From the NCBI GenBank assembly GCA_009602725.1, contig WELB01000142.1:351046-372103 (forward strand): a stretch of DNA of 21,058 nucleotides, in the 5' to 3' direction. Of the stretch, positions 1-8,187 are shown piece after piece (the first letter of the stretch is position 1; the number at the start of each line of letters is the position of its first letter). Source of the DNA: Spirogloea muscicola (lineage: Eukaryota; Streptophyta; Zygnematophyceae; Spirogloeales; Spirogloeaceae). Under the pieces are notes generated by a model. The model worked only from the letters and a program-made list of their open reading frames with translations, was not told the DNA's origin and did no database searches. Made by a program: the position numbers and the translations under genes.

Positions 1-116
1 CCCCCCCCCCCCCCCGGCCTCGCTGCTGCTGGGCCCCCTGTGCCACCTGTTCCTCCTGCAGCGCTACTCCCCCCTCCCAAGTGGGAAGCCGCCAGCACCT
101 GTGCGCGCGCCCCACC
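1..116. other. Poly-C tract and unassigned flank
   Basis: The window opens with 15 consecutive C residues followed by about 100 bases of GC-rich sequence with no match to any other part of the window and no convincing coding signal. Homology to the chromovirus integrase begins at about 117. The poly-C run may be a microsatellite or the edge of a poorly resolved assembly region. Confidence 0.5.
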
Positions 117-950
117 TTCTGGCGACCCTGGGCAATTTCCAAGAAATGCCGAGCTCGTCTCTCAGCCTCCAAGACGGTCCCAGTAAAAGGCTACCGCGGC
201 GGGAACCCGTTCCGGCCTCCCCTCCTGAAGGGGAGCTCGGTGATGCTGACCATAGTTGAGGAAGAATGGAATCTCCTTTGTGGACGCATGATAGGCATTG
301 TTCACAGCATATTCAGCTGGAGCCAAATACTCATCCCAGTCAGTCTGGCTGTGGTTGACAAAGCGCCTCAACATTGCATCGAGAACCCGATTCATTCTCT
401 CAATTTGGCCATCCGTCTGTCGATGAAAGGCTGTGGACATGGATTGCTTCGTGCTAATAAGCTTGCAAACTTGTTTCCAGAAGAGACCTGTAAAGCGAGG
501 ATCGCGGTCCGAGACCAACCTCTCAGGTACTCCATGCAGCTTCCACGCCTTATCCACAAAGATGTCAGTGAAGTCCTTCGCTGATGCCCGCATAGTCGTG
601 GGAGCAAAATGCACCATTTTACTCAAGTGATCGACAGAGACGACAATGGCATCACAGCCGTTCCGCGTCTTAGGCAATTGTATGATAAAGTCCACACTTA
701 CATCAGACCAATTCCTCGCCGGAATTGGCAAGGCTGAAGTAATTCGGCAGGTTTGCCAGAGATTGCCTTACTACGCTGGCATGTGGCACAGCTTGCCACA
801 AAAGCGCGCACCTGGGCTGAAAACCCCGTCCACCAATAGAGGCGCCGAACAGCCTGTTTGGTCTTGTTCACTGCCAGATGACCACTGTAAGGCGGATCAT
901 GCAGCTCCTGCACGATGTCAGTGCGCAAGGCATTGCAGTCCGGGACCACA
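117..950 (-). pseudogene. Chromovirus integrase fragment (HHCC zinc domain, DDE core)
   Basis: Read on the minus strand this is the Ty3/gypsy integrase, which inserts element cDNA into chromosomes. The N-terminal zinc-binding part (about 949-698) keeps the two His and both Cys, the latter as CATC. The core (731-162) has the three acidic positions in VDFII, SDRDPRF and QIERM. The zinc part and core are in different frames, with the shift near 730. A second shift near 180 ends the frame in the C-terminal linker. There is no GPY/F segment and no chromodomain: homology to the better-preserved copy at 6790-7630 stops at about 117. It is a broken copy of the same family as the main element and keeps the second HHCC pair, which that element has lost. 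Confidence 0.9.
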
Positions 951-1380
951 ATAGCGTTGCCTTGCCACCAAAGGCCTTTGTCTTCAGTGAGGGTGCTTAC
1001 GTTGGCGGCTTTAGCAAACCAGGGGTCTGTGACATATACCCTTGACGGATGCCCACGTAGAGCTCAGAGAGGTCAGCCGTGATTTGTCGAGAAGCTTGAC
1101 GAGTCGGACGCAGTCCTGCAGCCCGCACTCCAGAAGCATTCAGTGTAGCCAACGCATCAGCGCCGCGAATGTTGCATTTCACAGGGTCTGCAACATTAAG
1201 CCATCCAGGGAGACAAACCCACTGGACCGAATTGTGCAATGCACTCAGCCCATCGACGCCTAGTCAAACGCTGCTGCGTATGGAAATAGATGAACGGGCA
1301 ACGATCCGTGACAATCGCAAATTCCACACCCTTCAAGTAGCACGCCAGACACGTAAGGCGTGCACCACAGCCAGCAATCC
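951..1380 (-). pseudogene. Chromovirus RNase H C-terminal part and linker to integrase
   Basis: This minus-strand segment continues upstream from the integrase fragment and matches 6360-6790 of the main element. It contains the RNase H tail with the NVADPV motif carrying the last catalytic Asp, then a linker rich in RAAGLRPTRQAS and SELYVG-like residues. Frames are interrupted by indels. The homology ends at about 1380, where it abuts plus-strand RT. The first base of this block corresponds to the codons for the RNase H GEQELL motif, which is the point at which the neighbouring plus-strand block stops. Confidence 0.85.
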
Positions 1381-1960
1381 CAGCTCTACGATTTTGTGCT
1401 GGTTTACTTGGACGACATACTGGTGTTCAGCAAAACGCCTGAGGATCACGTGAGACACCTGCGCCGAGTGCTGCAGTTGCTCCGTGAAAACCAATTGTAT
1501 GGCAAGAGGTCCAAGTGCGCATTTAAACAGCCAGAGCTGACATACCTGGCCATGTCGTGGGCAAAGACGGCATACATGTCGACGCAAGAAGACTTCGGTC
1601 GTACGAGATTGGCCTGTGCCACGGAATGTACCTACATTGCGCTCCTTTCTGGGATTCGCAAATTACTTCCGTAATTACTTCCTACAAGACTATGGGAACT
1701 TGGCACTTCCTCTTACGAAGCTGACTCGTAAGGACGTAACCTTGGGATTGGTCGTCCGAATGCCAGAGAGCATTTGAGGGAATACAGCCGGCGCTGACAT
1801 CTCCGCCTGTGTTGGCCTTTCCTCGTGAAGGCGTGCCATATGAGCTCATCTGCCATGCCTCTTTGACCGGCATTGGTGCCGTGCTTGTGCAAGAGGGTCA
1901 CCCATTAGCGTTGAGTCGCCTGCTGATCCCCGCAGAGCGAAACTACACTACGGGCGAGTA
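1381..1960 (+). pseudogene. Chromovirus RT palm/thumb and RNase H N-terminal part (inverted block)
   Basis: The block starts in the reverse transcriptase palm with YDFVLVYLDDILVF; the catalytic YLDD box is at 1405-1416. It continues through the DHVRHLRRVLQLL and KCAFKQPELTYL thumb segments, the FANYF-type connection, and the RNase H start [15 protein letters not shown]. It ends at about 1960 just after the codons for YTTGE, with an in-frame TAG. Several indels break the frame (for example around 1550-1600). This is the only intact YLDD in the window: the main element has deleted this region and the older copy near 12.87 kb has YLND. The block lies opposite in strand to 117-1380. Confidence 0.88.
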
Positions 1961-2430
1961 GAGCGCCTGCGCCAGCTGCCATGCTGCCTGCTGGCTCCGC
2001 TGCGCCGAGAAGCAAACTGCCAGCAACCAGGTGAGGGTTCCGAGGTCCATAGCCTGGCCCAGCAGCTTCCGGCGCTGGGTCTCAGTGAGCCCGGGAGCTG
2101 CGGTAGTACCGGTCTGGAAACCCAACGGCCGCTCTCGTTCATCGGCGGGTGGCTCCTCCAGCTGCTGCGTGGTGTGGTCCCACACCATGCCGGGACCCCA
2201 TTGCGAAATGCATAGGACCCAGGATAGCTGACCAGCGCGGGCAACGCCGCCCGTGGCTGCCCCACCTCGTGGCAAAGCGCGTACGGCGGCAGTCGTCCCT
2301 TCTCATCGGCTGCGACACCCTCCCCGGGTCCAAGATGTCTGCCACCAGCAGCCCGGCCTTTTTTTTGCCAACGCGGCCACGGCTGCCACCAACTCTGGCT
2401 GCGCCAGATTGGTCCACTGTGCGCCCTGCT
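1961..2430. other. Unassigned 470-bp segment, possible minus-strand coding remnant
   Basis: This stretch matches no other part of the window. On the minus strand overlapping open frames could be joined by one shift into a coding remnant containing segments such as LTETQRRKLLGQAMDLGTL, but I recognise no family. It contains a T8 run around 2359-2367 and a short hairpin near 2170. It stops exactly at the first base of the 5' LTR. It could be host sequence or part of another mobile element. Confidence 0.35.
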
Positions 2431-2973
2431 TGTAATGAACCAGCCATTTGGTTAAGCCACATGGCTCTGTTGGACATGACCGGCTATTTGGGACAAGTGG
2501 GCCCGCCAGGTGGCGGGCTGGCTTGCCGGGCAAGTGGCCCGCCCAGAGGCGGGCCCCGCCCGTCCAGAAATACCCTCGCTAGGATCCGCCCGTTCAAGGG
2601 GGGATCTTTGGCCCGCCGCCTGGCAGGCCATGGGGCGACCCGCTCACACCCCTGGAGGGGGGGTGGGGCACGGGGAAGCACAAAGAGCCTTGAGGCTGAG
2701 GCTCGGGGGGAGTTCGAGCCGGTGAAGCCCAGGAGCAGCCTTGCCGCTGCTCGCCGCCGCAGCCGCTGCCGCACCTTGCTGCGGGGCCTGCTGCGCCGGC
2801 CTGCGCCCAGGAGGTGGAGTCTTCGCCGGACGGCGGCGCCACGGGGCCTGTCTTCCGCTGCGCCTATGCGCTAGTGCTTTGCCTGTGTAGTGGGTTGGTC
2901 CCTAAACCCCCTACAGCCGAATTCAAGAAGGACTGCTCACCCTAGCTGCGTGTGTAGGGCGAGGTTCCTTACA
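2431..2973 (+). repeat. 5' LTR of main chromovirus (LTR-A type)
   Basis: The LTR is 543 bp, begins TGTAATGAACC and ends GGTTCCTTACA, so the termini form the 5-bp inverted repeat TGTAA/TTACA. Its U3-like half is rich in GGCCCGCC/GGCGGGCC inverted motifs. A conserved block around 2720-2870 encodes nothing obvious and is shared by all LTRs of this family. The block around 2578-2635 is of the LTR-A type shared with the copy at 14.7 kb and differs from the 3' LTR. The PBS follows after two bases. Confidence 0.93.
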
Positions 2974-2975
2974 TT

Positions 2976-2987
2976 TGGTATCAGAGG
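2976..2987 (+). promoter_or_regulatory. Primer binding site (initiator-Met tRNA type)
   Basis: TGGTATCAGAGG lies two bases after the LTR end. Many plant and algal Ty3 and Copia elements use a PBS beginning TGGTATCAGAGC, complementary to the 3' end of initiator methionine tRNA. The match is 11 of 12, so this tRNA is the likely minus-strand primer. Confidence 0.85.
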
Positions 2988-3477
2988 CGGTCTTGCATCC
3001 ATCGCGCTTGTGACTTATTGTGCTCGCCGCTGATGATGCAAGGATCACCCTGTGTGCTGGCCTGACTTTACTCTGTCAAAGATAAAGTGCTTGCCAGACG
3101 TTGGTTCGTGAGGCGGCTCAGCGGAAGCGCCGGGTGCGGAGCCATCTTCGCGCTGTGAGCCAGCAACGACCTACACCATTGATCGACTGATACTTGCGGA
3201 CCACTTGCTGCGTTCGCTCCTTTTGAGGTGTGGCTTGAGTCTGCAGCCTTTGTGTGGTAAGTAAGGTCAGTCGTGTGGCCAGCAGTGACCGTGAGCATCG
3301 GTCCTGATCATATCTGCGGCTGTCTGCCTGCCTGCTGATTGAGGTGTGGAGTTGCGCGCTGCCTTGCTTGCTCGCTCGCTGGTGCACCAGTCTTGCGATG
3401 TCCTGTATTGCAGTATGGAGTGTGTGATTTGCTGACTGGTGGAGCCTGAATTGATTACTCAGTGTTCTTCAGCCAGC
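2988..3477 (+). other. Untranslated leader between PBS and gag
   Basis: About 490 bp with no long open frame, strongly conserved with 15222-15707 in the second LTR-A copy. It presumably carries the packaging and dimerisation signals of the genomic RNA, which is inference. A good splice-donor-like GGTAAGTAAG begins at 3256 and a TTCTTCAG acceptor-like site ends at 3472, six bases before the gag ATG, so a 216-bp leader intron is possible. Confidence 0.7.
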
Positions 3478-5019
3478 ATGGTATCACACACGTCCAGTGC
3501 GCGGCCGAGCCCTCCTCGGGAGGCAGAGCGGTCGGCTGCTGAGGCAGCGGCTGCTGCAGGGCCAGCTGCTGCGGCAGTGGCTGCTGCGGAGCACGCCCAC
3601 GAGGGCACGCCCACGAGGGGCACGCCCAAGCGGGGCACGCCCACGAGGGGCACGCCCACGAGGGGCACGCCCACGAGGGGCACGCCCAAGCGGGGCACGC
3701 CCACGAGGGGCACGTGGAGCTGGGAGCCGGAGGCCTGGAGGGCTTGTCGGCTGGGGACTTGCAATGCGTTGCACTCCTTACTCGGATCTGGCGGCAGCCC
3801 AGTCTACGACGGACCCAGCTCAACATCGTCTTCTTGCGAGGATCTGCGCGGAGCAGCGCGCCCTCCTCGTCCAGCAGCGCGCCGAAGAGCAGCACATGCA
3901 AGAGGTGGATGCCTCGTTGCAGCTCATGCGCAAGAGCAGTGGCAACCCTGAGCATGGACTTGCCAGGGCCCATGCACCCCGGCAGTTCTCCGGTCACGAT
4001 GATCGGGGAGGCTTGCAGCCATGGCTGGACGAAATGGACGAATGGTTCGTCTGCTCCAACACGGACGCGGGGACACGCGTGCGCCTCGCTGCCACCTACC
4101 TCTCAGGGGAGCCCCGGGAGTGGTGGAGCACCTTAAAGAAGAGCTCTACGCCTGAGGAGTCCGGTGACTGGGACTTCTTCTGCAGCTCGCTCACGTCGGC
4201 GTATGGCGACCCACACGCAGAGCTGCGCGCCCGCAATGAGCTGGATGCTCTCCGCATGAGGGGCGAGGGGAGCGAGGGCTTTGAGCCCTATGTGCGGCGA
4301 TTCCGGCTGCTGCTGTCCAAGCTGCGCAGCGAGCCGATGAAGCCAATAGACCAATGCCAACGATTCAAGGCTGGACTGCCTTCTCGTTTTCGCAATTGGG
4401 TCGCGGTGGACTCCGCAACGGCACAACCGGTCACGGACTTCACCAAGATGGTGGAGCACGCCCACGCCCGCAAGGTGCTCAGCACGCCGGACATTGCGGT
4501 CCAAGCAAGCGTCCCCTGCTGGAGGCAGGCGGCTTTGATGCAGAACGAAGCAAGAAGCGGTTCGACCCGAGGCACGGCTTGAACGCTCGACCTCAAGGCG
4601 ACTTCCTCAAGCCGCGGATGGCAGGCGCTGGCTGCTTCAAGTGCGGTGCCAAGAGCCATCAGCTCAGGGACTGCCCGGCGGCAGGTCCCTCTTCCTCACG
4701 GCCACGTCCGCAGCGCCCTATGGGCCGGGACCAGGGCAATTCCAAGGGCAAGCGTGAGTGCTTGGCCCCTGCCTCTGCAAGCCATCTCATTCAGCCAGAC
4801 GCACTTGAGCTGTTTGATCTTGCTGGCATCGGTGGCCCGCCAACCAACATACCGGTTGTGCGCTCCATTTCTGCTTTACTGCAAGGTCTGGAGGCCGGAG
4901 GGCCTCTATTTGTGTGGGTTGCCCACAATGACTTGCAGGAGGCTGCAGATGTCTACTTGAGCTGGCCTGAGTGCCGTTGGCCTGAAGAAATGCTGTTCTT
5001 CATTGTGCCGCAGAAGTGA
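3478..5019 (+). pseudogene. gag: gag: capsid-like region plus single CCHC zinc knuckle
   Basis: Gag packages the element RNA into cytoplasmic particles. The start is the ATG at 3478, matching the same ATG (15708) in the second copy; the N-terminus reads MVSHTSSARPSP. In order follow an Ala-rich stretch, a histidine-rich 15-bp repeat array (3592-3710), a helical segment with AGDLQ…LLARICAEQ…LMRKS, the retrotransposon Gag core with SLTSAYGDPHAELRARNELD around 4180-4250 and QRFKAGLP near 4360, and a CX2CX4HX4C knuckle (CFKCGAKSHQLRDC, 4633-4674). Three frameshifts break it: a missing G near 3603, a missing base near 3782, and a shift near 4505. A conserved linker ending FFIVPQK follows the knuckle and ends at TGA 5017-5019, in frame with protease. 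Confidence 0.92.
3592..3710 (+). repeat. 15-bp tandem repeat inside gag (His-rich pentapeptide array)
   Basis: Eight head-to-tail units of about 15 bp, consensus CACGCCCACGAGGGG with a CACGCCCAAGCGGGG variant. In the correct Gag frame each unit encodes the pentapeptide HAHEG or HAQAG. The first unit is 14 bp, lacking one G, which throws the rest out of frame with the start codon. The homologous array at 15822-15911 has six in-frame units, and the minus-strand element has only a remnant near 18500. Confidence 0.93.
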
Positions 5020-5640
5020 GGCGTGGTTGATCAAGCTCCGCGGGGGATGTCGCTGTTGTGCTCGCACGAGGCGGGACACAGGCTCCTTAGGCGTAGTGTT
5101 GATGCCACTCGGCTTAGGCCTTACCGGACAGCGGTCAGGGTATATGTTGCTCGCACCCCATTCCTTGGCAGTGTCCATGGGGGACACACTATGCTTTTTG
5201 AGGGGCTGGTTGCTGCGGCACCAGCGAGGATCCTCATAGACTCCGGGGCCTCAGTGTCCTTCGTCAAAAGGGATTTGGTGTGCTCCACTGGCTTGCATTT
5301 GCAAGCAGATGGCCTGCCTAGAGTGACATTGGCCGATGGCCACCCAACCGATGTGTTGGGCCTGTGCAAGGTTCCCATTCGCACCCAGCAATAAAAAGCC
5401 GAGGTGCCTTGTTATGCCATTGCGTTGACTGTCGCCTTTGATGTGATATTGGGAGATGACTGGCTTTGCGCCACATCAGCATGCCTTGATTTTGAACGCC
5501 TTACTTGCACGGTACAATGTGGCGCACGGCACTTTGTCCTTTGCAAGCAGCTTCCCTGTGCACCGCCGCTGGCGGCAGGGGCTTCCATTCTGCTGTCCGC
5601 CATGCAGATGAAGCGATTGATTCACAAGAACACTGTCCGG
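5020..5640 (+). pseudogene. pol: Aspartic protease domain of pol
   Basis: Retropepsin-type protease that cleaves the Gag-Pol polyprotein inside the particle. The active-site DSG is at 5239-5247 within LIDSGASVSFV. The second conserved motif, ILGDDWL (5446-5466), corresponds to the ILGxDWL of this family. The domain is in the same frame as the end of gag, so gag and pol would form one polyprotein if TGA 5017 were a sense codon or read through. An in-frame TAA at 5392-5394 splits the two halves. The degenerate copy at 12.2 kb lacks the short stretch containing this TAA, so the TAA may sit in a small local insertion. Confidence 0.9.
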
Positions 5641-6168
5641 ATGGCATTTCTTGTGATGGTGGCGTTGAACGACGAGTCTAAGCCTGACTTGTGTGTGAAT
5701 GCTGCGGATTCACATGGCGGGGTTCTTGATAAGCTGCTGGAAGAATTTGTGGATGTGTTTCCCGACTCTCTTCCGGACGGTCTACCTCCTCACCGAGGTG
5801 CGGCTCATACAATTCCATTGGAGCCAGGCGCCAACCCGCCTTTCCGTCCCATGTACCGGCTGAGCCCTCTCGAATTTCGAGAAATGCAATCCCAGGTCGA
5901 GGACCTGCTGGCGAAGGGCTACATTGAGCCATCTCAGTCGCCATAGGGAGCACCCATCCTCTTTGTCAAAAAGAAGGATGGGACTCTACGGATGTGCATT
6001 GATTATCGGGCTTTGAATAAGCTTACTATCAAGAACCGATATCCATTGCCTCGGATAGATGATCTGTTCGATTGGCTCGCAGGGGCTACGGTGTTTAGCT
6101 CCCTGGACCTGGCAAGTGGGTATCATCAAATTCGAATCACGCCACGAATCTCGCCACGAATCACGGGC
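5641..6168 (+). pseudogene. pol: Reverse transcriptase, N-terminal part only
   Basis: RT copies element RNA into cDNA. Visible are the linker with SHGGVLDKLLEEFVDVFPDSLP, the entry segment NPPFRPMYRLSPLE, then [20 protein letters not shown] (fingers) and [15 protein letters not shown] (the first palm motif, with its Asp). An in-frame TAG at 5944-5946 interrupts it where family members have an aromatic residue before GAP. After HQIRI the sequence jumps: the remaining palm including YLDD, plus the thumb and connection (roughly 170-180 residues judged against 1381-1770), is missing. The join at 6133-6168 consists of three imperfect 12-bp repeats. No RT activity can come from this copy. Confidence 0.9.
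6133..6168 (+). repeat. Three 12-bp repeats at the RT deletion junction
   Basis: Three consecutive units of the form CGAATCACGCCA (6133-6144), CGAATCTCGCCA (6145-6156) and CGAATCACGGGC (6157-6168) occupy the boundary between the RT first palm motif and the RT/RNase H connection. They look like templated filler DNA copied from the CGAATC(AC) sequence that belongs to the RT gene itself. Confidence 0.85.
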
Positions 6169-6770
6169 ATTGGAGGGAATACAGCAGGCGTTGACATCTC
6201 CGCCTGTGCTGGCCTTTCCTCGTGAAGGCGTGCCATATGAACTCGTCTGCGATGCCTCTTTGACCGGCGTTGGTGCCGTGCTCTTGCAAGAGGGTCACCC
6301 GTTAGCGTTTGAGAGTCGCCTGCTGATCCCTGCAGAGCGAAATTACACTACGGGCGAGCAGGAATTGCTGGCTGTGGTGCACGCCTTACGCGTCTGGCGT
6401 TGCTACCTGGAAGGTGTGGCATTCACGGTTGTCACGGATCATTGCCCGTTGACATATTTCCACACGCAGCAGCATTTGACGAGGCGTCAAGATCGATGGG
6501 CTGAGTGCATGGCACAATTCGATTTCCAGTGGGTGCATCGCCCTGGACGTCTTAATGTTGCAGACCCTGTGAGTCGCACCATTCACGGCGCTGTTGCGTT
6601 GGCTTCCTTGAATTCTTCTGGAATGCGGGCTGCAGGACTGCGTCCGACTCGTCAAGCTTCTCGGGACACCACGGCTGAGCTCTCTGAGATCTACGTGCGT
6701 ATCCGTAAAGGGTATGGCACAGATCCATGGTTTGCTGAAGCCGCCAACGTAAGCACCCTCACTGATGACA
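6169..6770 (+). pseudogene. pol: RNase H domain of pol
   Basis: RNase H degrades the RNA strand during reverse transcription. After the join the reading continues in a different frame with [20 protein letters not shown] and then the domain. All four catalytic acidic residues are visible: Asp in VCDASL (codon 6251), Glu in EQELLAVV (codon 6362), Asp in VVTDHCPL (codon 6437) and Asp in NVADPVSR (codon 6563). The frame is open from the deletion junction to about 7175. The domain sequence is well preserved compared with the RT, so the RT deletion may be fairly recent. Confidence 0.92.
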
Positions 6771-7905
6771 AAGGCTTCTGGTGGCAAGGTGAGGCTATTG
6801 TGGTCCCGAACTGCAATGCCTTGCGCACAGACATAATGCAGGAGCTGCATGATATGCCTTACAGTGGTCATTTGGGAGTGAGCAAAACCAAACAGGCTGT
6901 GCGACGCCTCTTTTGGTGGAAGGCCGTTTCAGCCCAGGTGCGCGCTTTTGTGGCAAGCTATGCCACATGCCAGCGTAGTAAGGCAATCTCTGGCAAGCCT
7001 GCCGGATTACTTCAGCCCTTGCAGATTCCGGAGCGGAATTGGTCTGATGTAAGTGTGGATTTTATCACACAATTGCCTAAGACGCGGAACGGCTATGATG
7101 CCATTGTCGTCTTTGTGGATCGCCTGAGTAAAATGGTGCATTTTGCTCCCACTACTACGCGGGCATCGGCGAAGGATTCGCCGGCATCTTTGTGGATAAG
7201 GTGTGGAAGCTACATGGAGTACCTGAGAGGCTGGTCTCGGACCGCGATCCTCGCTTTACAGGTCACTTCTGGAAAGAAGTCTGCAAGCTCATTGGCACGA
7301 AGCAGTCCATGTCCACAGCCTTCCATCCACAAACGGATGGCCAAGCTGAGCGAATGAATCAAGTTCTTGAGGACATGTTAAGGGACTTTGTCAATTCTAG
7401 CCAGACTGACTGGGATGACTATTTGGCTCCAGCTGAATATGCTGTGAACAATGCCTATCATGCGTCCACCAAAGAGACTCCATTCTTCCTCAACTATGGT
7501 CAGCATCCCCGAGCTCCACTTCAGGTGGGGAGGCCGGAACGGGTTCCCGCCGCGGTAGCCTTTACTAGGACCCTCTTGGAGGCTCAGAGACGAGCTCGGC
7601 ATTTCTTGGAAATTGCCCAGAGTCGCCAGAAGGCTTATGCTGACAATCGCAAGGACGTGTCCTTCGATGTTGGTGCGCAAGTGCTGTTGAGCACGAAGCA
7701 CTTATCTTTGCGGACTATGGGTACGGGCAAGTTGCTGCCCAAGTCGATTGGACCATTTGCAGTAGTACGCCTTGTGGACAAGGTGTCCTACGAGTTGAAG
7801 ACACCGGTGCATTGGAAGGTCCATAACGTCTTCCATGTATCTCAGCTGAGGGCCTTCCTTTCGGATGGTCGTGTCCAACCGCCCCCACCTCCACTAGTCA
7901 TCGAG
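6771..7905 (+). pseudogene. pol: Integrase (zinc domain, DDE core, GPF segment)
   Basis: The zinc-binding domain has His codons at 6848 and 6869 and one Cys at 6968; the first Cys is replaced by Tyr (TAT 6959-6961), whereas the copy at 117-950 keeps Cys there. The catalytic triad is Asp at 7058 (VDFIT), Asp at 7240 (VSDRDPRF) and Glu at 7348 (QAERMN), with 35 residues between the second Asp and Glu. A one-base deletion near 7175 (compared with the minus copy) moves the core from one frame to another. The C-terminal part has the GPF motif (7750-7758) typical of Ty3 GPY/F modules. The missing Cys and the frameshift make this copy inactive. Confidence 0.93.
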
Positions 7906-8130
7906 GATGATCTTGAGTTTGAGGTGGAAGAGATCTTGTCTCACAGGGACAAGCCTCGAGGGCGTAAAACCCGTGAGTATCTGGTGAAGTGGCTCGGGTA
8001 TGGGCCTGAGCACAACACGTGGGAGCCTGCGGCCAATTTAAAAAATTGTCCGGATGCTCTCAGGGAATACCTGGCCAAGGGTGGTAATTCTCCTAGGCTT
8101 GGTAGAGGCAGCAGCCGTCGGGCATCTTGA
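7906..8130 (+). pseudogene. C-terminal chromodomain of integrase
   Basis: In frame with the integrase C-terminus, residues FEVEEILSHRD, then REYLVKWLGYGPEHNTWEPA and a terminal helix with ALREYLAK make a chromodomain, in chromoviruses believed to steer integration toward marked heterochromatin. The aromatic positions around VKWLGY and NTWEP are present; the first cage aromatic seems to be Phe at the start. The ORF stops at TGA 8128-8130. The domain itself is undamaged, but it sits on a broken polyprotein. Confidence 0.93.
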
Positions 8131-8173
8131 TACGGTCGGCTGTTCTCTCCTAGTTCCCGAGGACGTGAACACC

Positions 8174-8185
8174 AGAGTGGGGAGG
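8174..8185 (+). promoter_or_regulatory. Polypurine tract
   Basis: AGAGTGGGGAGG followed by TA lies immediately before the 3' LTR start and would prime plus-strand DNA synthesis. The same tract precedes LTR-B at 9356 and, on the minus strand, the LTR at 16790. Confidence 0.88.
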
Positions 8186-8187
8186 TA

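Noticed and set aside
2149-2874. Plus-strand open frame of 241 codons crossing the LTR boundary
   Set aside because: It spans unassigned sequence and the 5' LTR, which is non-coding in the other copies; low-complexity Arg/Pro/Ala translation.
3592-3710. Regular 15-bp repeats resembling a CRISPR array
   Set aside because: Units are directly adjacent without unique spacers, encode a periodic peptide inside Gag, and the context is a eukaryotic retroelement.
3455-3997. Minus-strand frames across the gag repeat array (repeating VGVPLVGVP or WACPSWACP)
   Set aside because: These are antisense readings of the 15-bp array. The plus-strand Gag reading is supported by the flanking domains and by the second copy.
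5392-5946. Reassigned stop codons (TAA 5392, TAG 5944, TGA 5017 all in one open frame)
   Set aside because: All three stops differ, frameshifts are also present, and sibling copies have sense codons or lack the segment, so ordinary decay explains them.
7171-7192. Programmed frameshift in integrase
   Set aside because: The minus-strand copy has one more base at this place and reads through in one frame, so it is a one-base deletion. Programmed shifts lie between gag and pol, not inside integrase.
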